DNA of 64,000 bases, taken from positions 496,001-560,000 of the forward strand of contig NZ_JAERRK010000003.1 of assembly GCF_016741775.1 (NCBI RefSeq), in the 5' to 3' direction. This DNA comes from Streptomyces actinomycinicus (lineage in GTDB: Bacteria; Actinomycetota; Actinomycetes; Streptomycetales; Streptomycetaceae). A program made the position numbers and the translations under genes. Shown piece by piece: positions 10,918 through 21,254 of the stretch (the first letter of the stretch is position 1; every line of letters begins with the position of its first letter). The notes under the pieces are model-generated. The model did no database searches. It was not told the origin of the DNA and saw nothing but the letters and a program-made list of their open reading frames with translations.

Positions 10918-13900
10918 ATGGGATCAGAAACGAACGAGAAGCTGCTCGGATACCTCAAGCGGCTCACCCTCGACCTGCACCAGGCCCGCGAGCGCCTGCG
11001 CGAACTGGAGGACGGTGACCGCGAGCCGATCGCGATCGTCGGCATGGCCTGCCGGTATCCCGGCGGGATCGACTCACCGGACGCGCTGTGGCGGCTGCTC
11101 GACGCGGGCGGGGAGACGGTCGGCCCGTTCCCCCGCGACCGGGGCTGGGACGACGGCCTGTACGAGCCCGGGAGCGGCGGCCGCAGCGTGACGGGCTCCG
11201 GCGGCTTCCTCTACGACGCGGCCGACTTCGACGCGGGCTTCTTCGGTATCAGCCCGCGCGAGGCCCTGGCCATGGACCCGCAGCAGCGGCTGCTGCTGGA
11301 GACCGCCTGGCGGGCCTTCGAGGACGCCGGGATCGACCCGGAGTCGGTGCGCGACACCGAGACCGGCGTGTTCACCGGGCTGTCCTGCAACGACTACGGG
11401 CTGGGGAGCGGCGAGGTGCCGGAGGAAGCCGAGGGCTTCCTGACGACCGGGACGGCGGGCGGCGTCGCGTCCGGCCGGATCTCCTACACGTTCGGCCTGC
11501 GCGGCCCGGCGCTCACCGTGGAGACGGCCTGCTCGTCCTCGCTGGTCGCGCTGCACCTGGCCGTCCAGTCGCTGCGTCGCGGCGAGTGCACGATGGCGCT
11601 GGCCGGCGGCGCGACGATCATGGCCACGCCGCAGCTGTTCACCGAGTTCACCCGCATGCAGGGCGTGTCGCCGGACGGCCGGTGCCGGCCGTTCTCGGCC
11701 GCCGCCGCGGGCAGCGGGTTCTCCGAGGGTGTGGGCCTGCTGCTGGTGGAACGGCTGTCGGACGCGAGGCGGCTCGGCCACCCCGTGCTGGCGGTGGTGC
11801 GTGGCAGCGCGGTCAACCAGGACGGCACCAGCAACGGCTTCACCGCACCGAGCGGATCCGCACAACAGCGGGTCATCCGGCAGGCGCTGAAGGACGCGCG
11901 GCTGTCGCCCGGTGACATCCAGGTGGTGGAGGCGAGCAGCACCGGGACCCCGCTCGGCGACCCGATCGAGGCGCGTGCCCTGCTCGCCGCGTACGGGGGT
12001 GACCGGGAGCAGCCGCTGCGGCTCGGCTCGCTGAAGCCCAACATCGGTCACTCCCAGGCGGCGGCGGGTGTCGCCGGGGTCATCAAGACGGTGCTGTCGA
12101 TGCGGCACGGCCGGCTCCCCGCGACCCTGCACGTGAACGAGCCCACCCCGCACGTCGACTGGACGGCGGGCGCGGTCGAGCTGGTCGCCGCGCCGGCCGT
12201 GTGGCCGAGGACGCCAGGGCCGAAGCGCGCCGCGGTGTCCTCACAGGGCATCAGCGGCACCAACGCACACGTGATCATCGAAGAGGCCCCGGCCGACCTC
12301 GAAAAGCCCCCGGCCACGCACACAGGAGCCCCGGCCGTGCTTACAGGGACCCCGGCCGTCGGTGGAGCGGCTGCGGTCGTCGGTGGTGCGGCTGCGGCGG
12401 TTGACGGAGCGGCTGCGGCCGCCGGTGGAGCGGCTCCGCTGGCCCCGGCCGTCGGTGGAGCGACCTCGGTCGTCGGTGGTGCGGCTGCGGTGGTTGGCGG
12501 TGCGGCTGCGGCCGTCGGTGGTGCGGCTCCGCTGGCCCCGGCCGTCGGTGGAGCGACCCCGGCCGTGCTCGAAGGTGCTTCGTCCGGTGGGGAGTTCCGG
12601 TCCGCCGGGCAGGGCGGCCCCCGTCTGCTGACCCTGTCGGCCAAGACACCGGCCGCGCTCGCCGACCTCACCGCGCGCTACGCCGAGTTGCTCGCCGACG
12701 GTGCCGAGGGTGCCGGCGGCGCCCCGCTCGCGTCGATCTGCCGGACCACGAGCCTCGGACGGGCGCACTTCACGCACCGGCTCACGGCCGTCGCGTCATC
12801 GAGCGCCGAACTGCGGGACCTCCTCACCCGGACGCGGCAGGGCGAGGCGCCGCCGCCCGGCGTCCGCGTCGGCGCCCGGACCCCGCAGACCACCCGGGGC
12901 CCGGTGTTCCTCTGTACCGGCCGCCCGGACGCGCGGTACATCGACGCGGCCGCCGAACTAGCCGCATCCGAACCGGTCTTCCGCGCCGCCCTGGACCGGT
13001 GTGCCGAGGCGGCCGACGAACTGGCCGAGTCGGATCCCGTCTTCCGCCGCGCCTCGGACCAGTGGGTCGAGGCGGGCACGGAACCGGCCGGCTCCGGGCC
13101 GGTCTTCCGCGCCGCCCTGGACCGGTGCGCCGAGGTGGCCGACGGCCGGCTCTCGGCGTTCGCCGTGGCGTACGCGTTCGCCGAGCTGTGGCGGTCGTGG
13201 GGCGTGGAGCCCGCCGCCGTACTCGGCCACGGCACCGGCGAGTCGGTGGCCGCGTGCCTCGCCGGCACCATGCCCCTGGAGGACGCGCTGCGGGCGGCGG
13301 CACGGACGCCGGCGGACGCCGCCGGGCCGGAGCGGTTCACCGGCGAGGTCGCCGCGCTGCTGCGCGACGGACACCGGACCTTCGTGGAGATCGGGCCCGC
13401 CTCGCCGCTCCTCGACCACCTCCGGACGACCGAGCACACCGCGTTCCTGCCGTCGCTGCGCGAGGGGGAGGACCCCCGCCGCACGCTGCTCGACAGCCTC
13501 GGCGCGCTCTACACCCGAGGCGCCCGGATCGACTGGGCCCGTGTGCACGGCGAGCCCGCCGGGCCGCCCGTCCCGCTGCCCGGATACCCGTTCCAGCGCG
13601 AGCGCTACTGGCTCTGGACGGGAGCCCCCCGCAGGGAACAGGCACCGGCGCACGGCGGTTCGCTGGTCGCGCAGGTACGGCTGGTCAGCGCCGACGGCAC
13701 GCCCGTGGCGCAGGCCGACGGCGTACGCCTGGAACCGGCGCCCGTCACCGCCGGGACCGCCGCACCCCTCAGCGCGCCGCCCGTCGAACCCGTACCGCAC
13801 GCCTCCGCCACCCCCCTCGCCGGAGCGTCCACCGCACCCGTACCGCAAGCGCCCGCCACCCCCCTCGCCGGAGCGTCCACCGCACCCGTACCGCAAGCGC

Positions 13901-16900
13901 CCCCCGCACTCCTCCCCGGAGCACCCGCCGCCCCCGGAGCACAGGCGCCCACCGCCCCCTTCAGCGCGGTGGCCGGCGCCCCCTTCGCCGGAGCGACCAC
14001 CGCACCCACACCGCAAGCACCCACCGCCCCCTTCGCCGCGGTGCCCGGCGCCCCCGGAGCACAAGCACCCACCGCCCCCTTCGCCGCGGTGCCCGGCGCC
14101 CCCGGAGCACACGCGCCCACCGCCCCCGGAACCGAGGACGCCGCCGAGCTGGTGGTGGGGATCGTCGGCCGGGCGCGTGGCGCGGCCGTCGTCGGTGACG
14201 ACCTGCACCTGCCGCTGCGCGGCCTCGGCATCGACTCGCTGATCGCGATGGACATCCGGCAGACCCTCGCCCGGCGGCTCGGCGTCGACGTCCCGCTGCC
14301 GGACCTGCTGGACGGCCGGAGCACCGCCGAGATCGCGCGCACCGTCCGGGCGGCCCGCGGCGGCGCGGACCGGACCGGGGAGCCCGGGGCGACGCTGGTC
14401 GCCGACCCGGCCGCCCGCCACGAGCCGTTCCCGCTCACCGACCTCCAGCAGGCCTACCTGGTCGGCCGGACCGACGCCTTCGAACTCGGCAACGTCTCCA
14501 CCTCCTTCCTCGTCGAGATCGACCTCGAGGAGACCGACCTCGACCGGCTCACCGCCTCCTTCCGGCACCTCGTCGGCCGGCACGACATGCTCCGCGCGGT
14601 CGTGTCCAGGGACGGGCACCAGCGGGTGCTCGCCGAGGTCCCCGCCTACCGGATCGCCACGGTCGACCTGCGGACGTGCGACGACGCCGAACGGGCCCGC
14701 CGCCTCGCGGAGATCCACGAGGAGATGCGGCACCAGGTCTTCGACACCGAGGCCTGGCCGCTGTTCGACGTCCGGGCCACCCTGCTCGACGCCCGCACCA
14801 CCCGCCTGCACCTCAACTTCGACGCGCTGATCGTGGACGGCCGCAGCTCCGGGCTGCTGTTCCGGGAATGGGCACAGGCCTACCGCCACGGGACACCCAC
14901 GGCGCCCGCCCCCGCCGTCACGTACCGCGACTACGTACTCGCCGCAGCCCGCACGGACACCGCGCAGCGCGCGAAGTCGCTCGCCTACTGGCAGGCACGC
15001 GTGCCCTCACTGCCACCCGCGCCGCGCCTGCCGCTGCGACCGGGACCCGCGCCGCGGCAGCCGGTGTTCACCCACCGCACCGGCCGGATCGAGCCCGGGG
15101 CGTGGCAGCGCTTCAAGGACCGGGCCGCCGCGGCGGGCGTCTCGCCCTCGGCGGCCCTGTGCACCGCGTACGCGCAGGTGCTGGGCGCCTGGAGCGCCTC
15201 GCCGCGCTTCACGCTCAACCTGCTGGCGTTCAACCGGCGGCCGCTGCACGACGACGTAGGCAGGATCGTCGGAAACCTCAGCGCGACCACCCTGCTGGAG
15301 GTCGACGCCGCCCCCGCCGAGAACTTCACCTCGGGCGCCACGCGCTTGCAGAACCAGCTGCTGGCCGACCTCGAACACGGACACGTCAGCGGTGTCGAGG
15401 TGCTGCGTGAGCTGAACCGTGCCCGGGGCGGGACCGGCCTGGCGAGCATGCCCGTGGTGTTCACCAGCACGATCGGTTTCTCGGGGCAGGGCGAGGACGA
15501 ACGCGGCGCGCTGACGGCCCTGACCACGCTGGGCGCCGCCGGCAGGCTGGCGTCCAGCTCGGTACGGACGCCGCAGGTGTGGCTCGACCACCAGGCCCTG
15601 GAGGAGGACGGCGAACTGGTCCTCAACTGGGACGTGGTGGAAGAGGTGTTCCCCGACGGCGTCGTCGACGGGATGTGGGACGCCTACCTGGACCTGGTGC
15701 GGGACCTGTGCGGCGAGGAGGCGTGGCGTCGCCCGCCGTCCGTGCTCCCGCCGGAGGCCGACCTGGCGGTCCGGCACGCGGTCAACGCCACCGGCGCCCC
15801 CGTCCCCACCGAGCTGCTGCACGACGGCTTCCTGCGCCGGGTCGGCAGCCGGCCGGACGCGCCCGCCGTGATCACCGCCGCCCGGACCCTCGACTACGGC
15901 GAGGTGGACCGCCGCTCCGACCGGATCGCCCGGTGGCTGCTCGACCGCGGGGCGGGCCCCGGCGTGCTCGTCGGCATCGTGATGGACAAGAGCTGGGAGC
16001 AGGTGGTCGCCGCGCTGGGCATCCTCAAGACCGGTGCCGCCTACGTGCCGGTGGACGCCGCCGTGCCCGGCCGCCGACTCCGGATGATCATGGAGACCGC
16101 GGGCATCGACCTGGTGCTCACCCGGTCGGCGGTCGCCGGCGAACTCGACCTGCCGGCGGGCACCCGCTCGCTGCACGTCGACACCGAGCCGGAGGACACC
16201 GGTGCGAGCGGCCCCCTGCCGCCCTCGCCGGCCCGGCCCGACGACCTCGCCTACGTCATCTTCACCTCCGGGTCCACCGGCGTCCCGAAGGGCGTGATGA
16301 TCGAGCACGCCGGCGCGGTCAACACGATCCAGGACGTCAACGACCGGTTCGGCGTGACCGCACGCGACCGCGTCCTGGCCCTGTCCGCGCTCAACTTCGA
16401 CCTCTCGGTCTACGACGTGTTCGGCCTGCTCTCGGCCGGCGGAGCCCTGGTCCTGCCCGACGCGTCGACGCAGCGCGAACCGGCCGCCTGGCTGAACTTG
16501 GTGAGCCGGCACCGGGTGACGATCTGGAACAGCGTCCCCGCGCTGATGGACATGTTCGTCGAACACGTCCGGGCCCTCGGCGGACCGCCGTCGCTGCGGG
16601 TGGTGATGATGAGCGGCGACTGGATCCCGGTCACCCTTCCCGGAGCCATCGCCGCGGCCCTGCCGGACGCCCAGGTCTGGAGCCTGGGCGGCGCGACCGA
16701 GGCGTCCATCTGGTCGATCGGGTACCCGATCACCGGCGTGGACCCGGACTGGACGAGCATCCCGTACGGCAGGCCGATGCGGAACCAGCGTTTCCACGTG
16801 CTGGACCGGGCGATGCGGCCCTGTCCGACCTGGGTCCCCGGCGACCTGTACATCGCCGGCGCCGGCCTGGCCCGCGGTTACCTCGGCGACGAGGCGAAGA

Positions 16901-18363
16901 CCCGCGCTGCGTTCCTGCGCCACCCGATGACGGGAGAGCGGCTCTACCGGACCGGCGACCTCGGGCGGTACCTGCCGGACGGCGACATCGAGTTCCTGGG
17001 ACGCGAGGACTCCCAGGTGAAGATCCAGGGGCACCGCATCGAGCTGGGCGAGGTCGAGGCGGCACTGCTGCACCGGCCGGACGTCCGGGCGGCGGCCGCG
17101 GTCGCCGAGGGCGAGCGGGGCGGCCCCAGGCGGCTCGTCGGGTACGCCGTGTCGGGTACCCCGGAGGCCGAGCTGCGCGAGGCCCTCGGCCGGGAACTGC
17201 CCGGGTACATGGTGCCCGCCCGCATCGTCCTGCTGGACGAGCTGCCGCTGACCGACAACGGCAAGGTGGACCGCCGTCGCCTGCCGTCCCCCGGGGAGAC
17301 GGCCCCGCGCTCCGCCGCGGCGGTGGCCCCGCGCGATGCGACCGAACGGCTCCTCGCCGGGATCTGGGCCGAGTTCTTCGAGCCCTCCGGCGGCCCCGTC
17401 GACGTCACCGCGAACTTCTTCGACCTCGGCGGCGACTCGATGCTCGCGGTGCGGCTGATGGCCCGGATCCGGCAGCGCACCGGCCGGTCGCTGCCCGTGG
17501 CCACGCTGCTCGCCCGGCCGACCGTCGCCTCGCTCGCCGAGGTGCTGCGCGACCGGCCCGGTGACGAGGGCCGCGCGGCCCTGGTCACGCTCCGGGACAC
17601 CGGGACCCGGCCCCCGCTGTTCCTCGTCCACCCGGTCGGCGGCGACGTGCTCTGCTACGCCGGGCTCGCCGCCCTGCTGGACGACGACCAGCCGCTGCAC
17701 GCCCTGCAGTACCCCGACACCGAACCGGCGCCGCGGACCGTGCCCGACCTGGCCGCGCACTACGCCGACGCGATCACCGCACGGTTCCCGGACGGCCCGT
17801 ACCGGCTCGGCGGCTGGTCCATGGGCGGCGTGATCGCGCTGGAGACCGCGCGCCTGCTCGCCGGGCGGGGCAAGACCGTCGAACTCGTCGCGGCCGTGGA
17901 CCTGCTCGAACCGCCCGCCCGCACCGCACCCCCCTCCGACGCGGCGCTGCTGGCCCGGTTCGCCCGCGACCTGGCCGGGCTGGCGGGAAGCGACTGGAAC
18001 CCCGCGCCGGCCGAGTTCGAGCCCACGGGAGACCGGTCCCCGATCGGGGAACTGCTGACGCGCGCCCGGCTCGCCGCCGTCCTGCCGGACGACATCGACG
18101 CCGCGACCCTGGAACGACTCGCCGACCGCTTCCTGCGCCTCAGCCGCGCACTGGCCGACCACGAGCCCGTCGCGTACGAGGGCAGGGTCCGGCTCCTGCG
18201 GGCCATGGACGGGGCCACCGCCTCGACCACCCGGCAGTGGCTGGAGCTGCTCGGCGACCAGGCCGAGAGCATCGACGTACCCGGCGACCACTACAGCGTC
18301 ATGCGCTCCCCGCACCTTCGGACGCTGGCCGCCGAACTGGGCAAGGCGCTGGAAGACCTGTGA
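10918..18363 (+). CDS. Hybrid PKS-NRPS: degenerate KS-AT-ACP, heterocyclisation, cysteine-type A, PCP, thioesterase
   Basis: 2481 residues. An N-terminal docking helix (1-38) suits the partner protein upstream. KS (38-460) keeps Cys205 and His378, but the HGTGT His is Ser340 (SSTGT). AT (about 650-905) is shortened and has Gly772 where the catalytic Ser should be (GHGTG), with no YASH/HAFH region. ACP has Ser1107. The condensation-type domain (about 1160-1590) has Asp1302 and Asp1307 (DxxxxD) instead of HHxxxDG, the mark of a heterocyclisation (Cy) domain. The A domain (from about 1620) has FTSGSTG at 1782; its specificity positions read D-L-Y-N-M-S-L-I-W, one change from the classical Cys code. 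PCP Ser is 2174. TE has Ser2301 (GWSMGG) and His2458. It should take the acyl chain, add cysteine, cyclise to a thiazoline and release the acid. GGAGG precedes the ATG. Confidence 0.95.
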   Translation: MGSETNEKLLGYLKRLTLDLHQARERLRELEDGDREPIAIVGMACRYPGGIDSPDALWRLLDAGGETVGPFPRDRGWDDGLYEPGSGGRSVTGSGGFLYDAADFDAGFFGISPREALAMDPQQRLLLETAWRAFEDAGIDPESVRDTETGVFTGLSCNDYGLGSGEVPEEAEGFLTTGTAGGVASGRISYTFGLRGPALTVETACSSSLVALHLAVQSLRRGECTMALAGGATIMATPQLFTEFTRMQGVSPDGRCRPFSAAAAGSGFSEGVGLLLVERLSDARRLGHPVLAVVRGSAVNQDGTSNGFTAPSGSAQQRVIRQALKDARLSPGDIQVVEASSTGTPLGDPIEARALLAAYGGDREQPLRLGSLKPNIGHSQAAAGVAGVIKTVLSMRHGRLPATLHVNEPTPHVDWTAGAVELVAAPAVWPRTPGPKRAAVSSQGISGTNAHVIIEEAPADLEKPPATHTGAPAVLTGTPAVGGAAAVVGGAAAAVDGAAAAAGGAAPLAPAVGGATSVVGGAAAVVGGAAAAVGGAAPLAPAVGGATPAVLEGASSGGEFRSAGQGGPRLLTLSAKTPAALADLTARYAELLADGAEGAGGAPLASICRTTSLGRAHFTHRLTAVASSSAELRDLLTRTRQGEAPPPGVRVGARTPQTTRGPVFLCTGRPDARYIDAAAELAASEPVFRAALDRCAEAADELAESDPVFRRASDQWVEAGTEPAGSGPVFRAALDRCAEVADGRLSAFAVAYAFAELWRSWGVEPAAVLGHGTGESVAACLAGTMPLEDALRAAARTPADAAGPERFTGEVAALLRDGHRTFVEIGPASPLLDHLRTTEHTAFLPSLREGEDPRRTLLDSLGALYTRGARIDWARVHGEPAGPPVPLPGYPFQRERYWLWTGAPRREQAPAHGGSLVAQVRLVSADGTPVAQADGVRLEPAPVTAGTAAPLSAPPVEPVPHASATPLAGASTAPVPQAPATPLAGASTAPVPQAPPALLPGAPAAPGAQAPTAPFSAVAGAPFAGATTAPTPQAPTAPFAAVPGAPGAQAPTAPFAAVPGAPGAHAPTAPGTEDAAELVVGIVGRARGAAVVGDDLHLPLRGLGIDSLIAMDIRQTLARRLGVDVPLPDLLDGRSTAEIARTVRAARGGADRTGEPGATLVADPAARHEPFPLTDLQQAYLVGRTDAFELGNVSTSFLVEIDLEETDLDRLTASFRHLVGRHDMLRAVVSRDGHQRVLAEVPAYRIATVDLRTCDDAERARRLAEIHEEMRHQVFDTEAWPLFDVRATLLDARTTRLHLNFDALIVDGRSSGLLFREWAQAYRHGTPTAPAPAVTYRDYVLAAARTDTAQRAKSLAYWQARVPSLPPAPRLPLRPGPAPRQPVFTHRTGRIEPGAWQRFKDRAAAAGVSPSAALCTAYAQVLGAWSASPRFTLNLLAFNRRPLHDDVGRIVGNLSATTLLEVDAAPAENFTSGATRLQNQLLADLEHGHVSGVEVLRELNRARGGTGLASMPVVFTSTIGFSGQGEDERGALTALTTLGAAGRLASSSVRTPQVWLDHQALEEDGELVLNWDVVEEVFPDGVVDGMWDAYLDLVRDLCGEEAWRRPPSVLPPEADLAVRHAVNATGAPVPTELLHDGFLRRVGSRPDAPAVITAARTLDYGEVDRRSDRIARWLLDRGAGPGVLVGIVMDKSWEQVVAALGILKTGAAYVPVDAAVPGRRLRMIMETAGIDLVLTRSAVAGELDLPAGTRSLHVDTEPEDTGASGPLPPSPARPDDLAYVIFTSGSTGVPKGVMIEHAGAVNTIQDVNDRFGVTARDRVLALSALNFDLSVYDVFGLLSAGGALVLPDASTQREPAAWLNLVSRHRVTIWNSVPALMDMFVEHVRALGGPPSLRVVMMSGDWIPVTLPGAIAAALPDAQVWSLGGATEASIWSIGYPITGVDPDWTSIPYGRPMRNQRFHVLDRAMRPCPTWVPGDLYIAGAGLARGYLGDEAKTRAAFLRHPMTGERLYRTGDLGRYLPDGDIEFLGREDSQVKIQGHRIELGEVEAALLHRPDVRAAAAVAEGERGGPRRLVGYAVSGTPEAELREALGRELPGYMVPARIVLLDELPLTDNGKVDRRRLPSPGETAPRSAAAVAPRDATERLLAGIWAEFFEPSGGPVDVTANFFDLGGDSMLAVRLMARIRQRTGRSLPVATLLARPTVASLAEVLRDRPGDEGRAALVTLRDTGTRPPLFLVHPVGGDVLCYAGLAALLDDDQPLHALQYPDTEPAPRTVPDLAAHYADAITARFPDGPYRLGGWSMGGVIALETARLLAGRGKTVELVAAVDLLEPPARTAPPSDAALLARFARDLAGLAGSDWNPAPAEFEPTGDRSPIGELLTRARLAAVLPDDIDAATLERLADRFLRLSRALADHEPVAYEGRVRLLRAMDGATASTTRQWLELLGDQAESIDVPGDHYSVMRSPHLRTLAAELGKALEDL
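12964..13150 (+). repeat. Three tandem 63-bp units inside the degenerate AT domain
   Basis: Units start near 12964, 13027 and 13090. Each encodes 21 residues related to [19 protein letters not shown], which corresponds to the single helix following the GQGSQW motif in normal acyltransferases. Normal ATs have it once, so this is an in-frame triplication within a domain that has also lost its catalytic serine. Confidence 0.85.
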
Positions 18364-18474
18364 CCCGACCCCGCCGAACCCGCCACCCGGGCCGCCAGGG
18401 CCGCCAGGGCCGCCCGGGCGGCACGAGTCGCACGAGTCGCGCCGGCCATAGCAGCGGCATCAGAAGAAGCAGCC

Positions 18475-18568
18475 GTACCGACAGAACCAGAAGTACCGAC
18501 AGAAGCAGCGGTACCGACAGAAACAGCCGTACCGACAGAAACAGCCGTACCGACAGAAACAGCGGTAC
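18475..18568 (+). repeat. 18-bp tandem repeat upstream of the flavoprotein gene
   Basis: The unit GTACCGACAGAAACAGCC recurs at 18475, 18493, 18511, 18529 and 18547, with a partial copy at 18564, ending immediately before the GGAGG ribosome site of the gene at 18581. It lies in the 217-base gap after the thioesterase stop. No convincing gene is seen in this gap. Confidence 0.85.
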
Positions 18569-18580
18569 CAGGAGGACCGG

Positions 18581-19711
18581 ATGACCGTCATGGAACTGCC
18601 CGCCCGGGCCGGGGCGGACCGCACCGCCGCCTCGGTCATGGACCGGGTACGGGTGTACGCCGCGGGCCTCCCGGCGTACGCGCCGGAGATCGAGCGGACG
18701 GGCCGGATCCCCGGTGAGGTCCTCGACGGCCTGAAGGCCACCGGGCTGCTGCGTGCCGCCCTGCCGCCGGCGCTGGGCGGCGTCGAGATGACCGTCCCGG
18801 AGATCACGCGTGCCGTCGATCTGCTGGCGCAGGCAGACGCCTCGGTCGCCTGGTGCGCGGCGGTCGCGCTGAACGCCGCGCTGGCCGTGGTCTCGCTGCC
18901 CGGGGAGGTGTTCACCGAGCTGTTCCCGGACCCGGACCTGATCACCGCGACGGTGCTGCCGCCGGCCGGGCGGGCGGTCCGGCGGGACGGCGGCTACCTC
19001 CTGTCGGGTCGCTGGACGTACGGCAGCGGGATCGCCCACGCCGACCGGGTGATGGCCGGGTTCCAGACCCCGGAGGGCACCCCGCGGATCGCCGTCTTCG
19101 ACGCCGCCCACGTGCGGGTGCTCGACACCTGGCACACCACCGGGCTGCGCGGCACCGGTTCCCACGACTTCGAGGTCGCCGATCTGTTCGTCCCGCAGCG
19201 GCACACGTTCGCGCTCGTGCCGTCCGGCACCCGGCAGGAGCCGCTCCACCTGCGCGCCGACAACCTCGCCCTCAAGATGGCGGGCGTGCCGCTGGGCATC
19301 GGCAGGTCCGCGCTGAACGCCGCCAAGGAGATCCTCGCCGCCAGGCGTTCCGCGCTGCCCCGGCCGGGCGTCCCGGCGGACCTCGCGCACGCCGAGTCGC
19401 TGATCGGGGCTGCGGACGCCTACGTGTACTCGACGCTGCAGGACGCCTGGGCGGCACAGGCGGCGGGCCTGGAGCCCGAACGCGGGACGGCCGCGCTGGC
19501 CCGCCAGTTCGCGCACCGGGCCTGCCGGGAGGCGGTCCAGATGCTGTACGACGCCGTGGGAGCGTCCGCGGTCTACACCGAGCAGACCCCGCTCGACCGG
19601 TGTCTGCGCGACATCATCACCGCCGGCCGTCATGTCGCGTCCTCGGAGAAGATCCTCGACGGGGTCGGGGACCTGCGGCTCGGCGGCGATCCCGCCTCGC
19701 CCCACTTCTGA
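18581..19711 (+). CDS. Acyl-CoA dehydrogenase-fold flavoprotein (group D monooxygenase or oxidase type)
   Basis: 376 residues with the layout of the acyl-CoA dehydrogenase superfamily: an N-terminal helical part (GLLRAALPPALGGVEMT), a middle beta domain (GRWTYGSGIAHADRVMAGF; TTGLRGTGSHDFEV) and a C-terminal four-helix part. The YEGT-type segment with the catalytic Glu of true acyl-CoA dehydrogenases is not seen. That fits the flavin-dependent hydroxylase/oxidase branch (HsaA-like enzymes), which usually needs a separate flavin reductase. It is the first gene after the PKS-NRPS, in the same direction and with a strong GGAGG site. Thiazoline-to-thiazole oxidation or hydroxylation of the product are both plausible but unproven. 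Confidence 0.8.
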   Translation: MTVMELPARAGADRTAASVMDRVRVYAAGLPAYAPEIERTGRIPGEVLDGLKATGLLRAALPPALGGVEMTVPEITRAVDLLAQADASVAWCAAVALNAALAVVSLPGEVFTELFPDPDLITATVLPPAGRAVRRDGGYLLSGRWTYGSGIAHADRVMAGFQTPEGTPRIAVFDAAHVRVLDTWHTTGLRGTGSHDFEVADLFVPQRHTFALVPSGTRQEPLHLRADNLALKMAGVPLGIGRSALNAAKEILAARRSALPRPGVPADLAHAESLIGAADAYVYSTLQDAWAAQAAGLEPERGTAALARQFAHRACREAVQMLYDAVGASAVYTEQTPLDRCLRDIITAGRHVASSEKILDGVGDLRLGGDPASPHF

Positions 19712-19807
19712 TCCGGACGGGCCGCGGGCGGTGTCCCCGCGGCCCCCGCCCGGACCGCCGCCGCCAGGCCGGCACGTGGAGCCGTACCCGCACCCGGTTG
19801 TATAACG

Positions 19808-19834
19808 GTATGCAGGTACGCGCCTCCTGAATAG
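19808..19834. promoter_or_regulatory. Candidate RpiR operator upstream of its own gene
   Basis: GTATGCA, 13 bases, then TGAATAG, 74 bases before the regulator's start. The same geometry (CTATTCA-N13-TGAATAG) occurs at the hutU promoter. The right half is identical and the left half matches in 5 of 7 positions. Autoregulation is an inference. Confidence 0.5.
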
Positions 19835-19908
19835 GCGGCCCGTGTCGGTCCATGCCTCGGCGCTGTACTCTCCCGGGGCGTCGAGCACTCGCAGAGGGGG
19901 AGTACGTC

Positions 19909-20751
19909 ATGAGCGTGACCGACAGCCCGGCCAACCGGCTGCAGACGCTGTTCGAAGGCCACCGGCTCACGCCGACCCAGCGCCGGATCGCGCACAGCAT
20001 GGTGCGCCGGGCCGCCGACGTGCCCTTCCTGTCCAGCGTGGAGCTGGCCGAGCTGGCGGGGGTCAGCCAGCCGTCGGTGACCCGGTTCGCGGTCGCCCTC
20101 GGCTTCGACGGCTACCCCGCCCTGCGCAAGCACCTGCGCGAGGTCGTCCCCGCCGAGCCGGCCGCCGGGGCCGGGGCGTTCAACGAGTACCAGCAGGCCG
20201 TCGAGGCCGAGATCGAGAACCTCAGGCACCTCGCCGAGCTGCTGGCCGACCCGCGCCCGGTGCAGAAGGCCGGCCGGATACTCGCCGCCTCCCGTCCGCT
20301 GCCGGTGCTCGGCCTGCGGGCCGCGGCCTCCCAGGCGTACGGCTTCGCCTACTTCGCCGCCAAGGTCCACCCGGACGTCCGGCTGCTGAACGAGGGCGGC
20401 ACGATGATCCACGACCGCATCGACGCCGCCGTCCGTGCGGGCGCCACCGCCCTGCTCTGCTTCGCCCTGCCCCGGCATCCCCGCGAGGTCGTGGACACCC
20501 TCGCCTACGCCAAGGACGCGGGCCTGACCGTTGTCACGGTCGCCGATTCCGCGTTCGCGCCGGTCGCCAAGTACTCCGACCTGCTGCTGCCCGCCGCCGT
20601 CGGCACCGGCCTGGCCTTCGACACCGCGTGCGCGCCGATGCTGCTCGGCCGGGTGCTGCTGGAGGCCGTCTGCGACGACCTGCCGGACGCGCAGGCCCGG
20701 CTGGAGGAGTTCGACACGCACGCGGCGGCCCGCGGGCTGTTCGTGGAGTGA
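19909..20751 (+). CDS. RpiR/MurR-family transcriptional regulator (HTH + SIS domain)
   Basis: 280 residues. The N-terminal RpiR-type helix-turn-helix covers residues about 10-80, with the recognition segment VELAELAGVSQPSVTRFAVALGFDGYPALRKHL. A C-terminal SIS domain (about 120-260) starts at VLGLRAAASQAYGFAYFAAK and contains ALLCFALPRHPREVVDTLAYAKDAGLTVVTV. SIS domains bind phosphosugars or related small ligands. The start is the ATG after a GAGGGGGAG site. The shared inverted repeat upstream of this gene and of hutU suggests that it controls the histidine utilisation operon and itself. It could also serve the PKS locus on its left, but no matching site was seen there. Confidence 0.88.
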   Translation: MSVTDSPANRLQTLFEGHRLTPTQRRIAHSMVRRAADVPFLSSVELAELAGVSQPSVTRFAVALGFDGYPALRKHLREVVPAEPAAGAGAFNEYQQAVEAEIENLRHLAELLADPRPVQKAGRILAASRPLPVLGLRAAASQAYGFAYFAAKVHPDVRLLNEGGTMIHDRIDAAVRAGATALLCFALPRHPREVVDTLAYAKDAGLTVVTVADSAFAPVAKYSDLLLPAAVGTGLAFDTACAPMLLGRVLLEAVCDDLPDAQARLEEFDTHAAARGLFVE

Positions 20752-20869
20752 CCCTCCAGGACGCGCCCGCCGATCCCGCATCCGCCGCACCGACTGCCCC
20801 TGCTCGCGGCCGGCGACGCGGCCCCGGGCCGGGGCCGCGTCGCCGTACCGCGGCGCCGGGGTGGTCCCG

Positions 20870-21244
20870 TCAGACCTCCAGCTCCGCCTCGATCTTCTTC
20901 AGCTGGTGCCGGGCCATCGCCAGGTTGGCCCGGCTCGCGTCCAGGACCAGGTAGAGGAAGAGGCCGTTGCCGCCACGGCTGCTGAGCAGGCGGATCAGGT
21001 GGTACTGGTCGGACAGGGTGATGAGGATGTCCTCGATGCCTGCTTTGAGCCCCAGCATCTCCATCGTGCGCATCTTGGCGCGGATCACGTCCGTGTTGCC
21101 GGCGGCGGCCACGTTCAGGTCGAAGCTCTTGCTGCCGCCCATCGTGCCCAGCGCCATCCCGCTGGTGTAGTCGACGAGCGCGACGCCGGTGGCACCCTCG
21201 ATGGAGGTGAGGGCTTCCTTCAGTGCGGTCTCGGTGTTGGCCAT
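20870..21244 (-). CDS. Roadblock/LC7-domain protein
   Basis: 124 residues spanning one roadblock fold: ATGVALVDYTSGMALGTMGG near the N-terminus, a central helix with VIRAKMRTMEMLG, then DILITLSDQYHLIRLL and a terminal helix. Such small proteins in actinomycetes usually dimerise and regulate Ras-like GTPases, as MglB does. It is the last gene of a four-gene leftward operon (from 22976) that contains two more roadblock-type proteins but no visible GTPase or histidine kinase. The stop lies about 120 bases from the convergent RpiR gene. Confidence 0.85.
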   Translation of the reverse strand: MANTETALKEALTSIEGATGVALVDYTSGMALGTMGGSKSFDLNVAAAGNTDVIRAKMRTMEMLGLKAGIEDILITLSDQYHLIRLLSSRGGNGLFLYLVLDASRANLAMARHQLKKIEAELEV

Positions 21245-21254
21245 GGTGGTCCTC

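Noticed and set aside
14400..15740. Ordinary peptide-bond condensation (C) domain
   Set aside because: The active site reads DxxxxD (DALIVD) instead of HHxxxDG, and the N-terminal phrase [13 protein letters not shown] is typical of heterocyclisation domains.
15007..18315. A long minus-strand frame opposite the NRPS part
   Set aside because: Same cause: shadow of a high-GC gene, with no recognisable domain and no ribosome site.
18581..19711. True beta-oxidation acyl-CoA dehydrogenase
   Set aside because: The C-terminal YEGT-type segment with the catalytic Glu is absent, and the sequence fits the flavin monooxygenase/oxidase branch; contrast with the gene at 57891.
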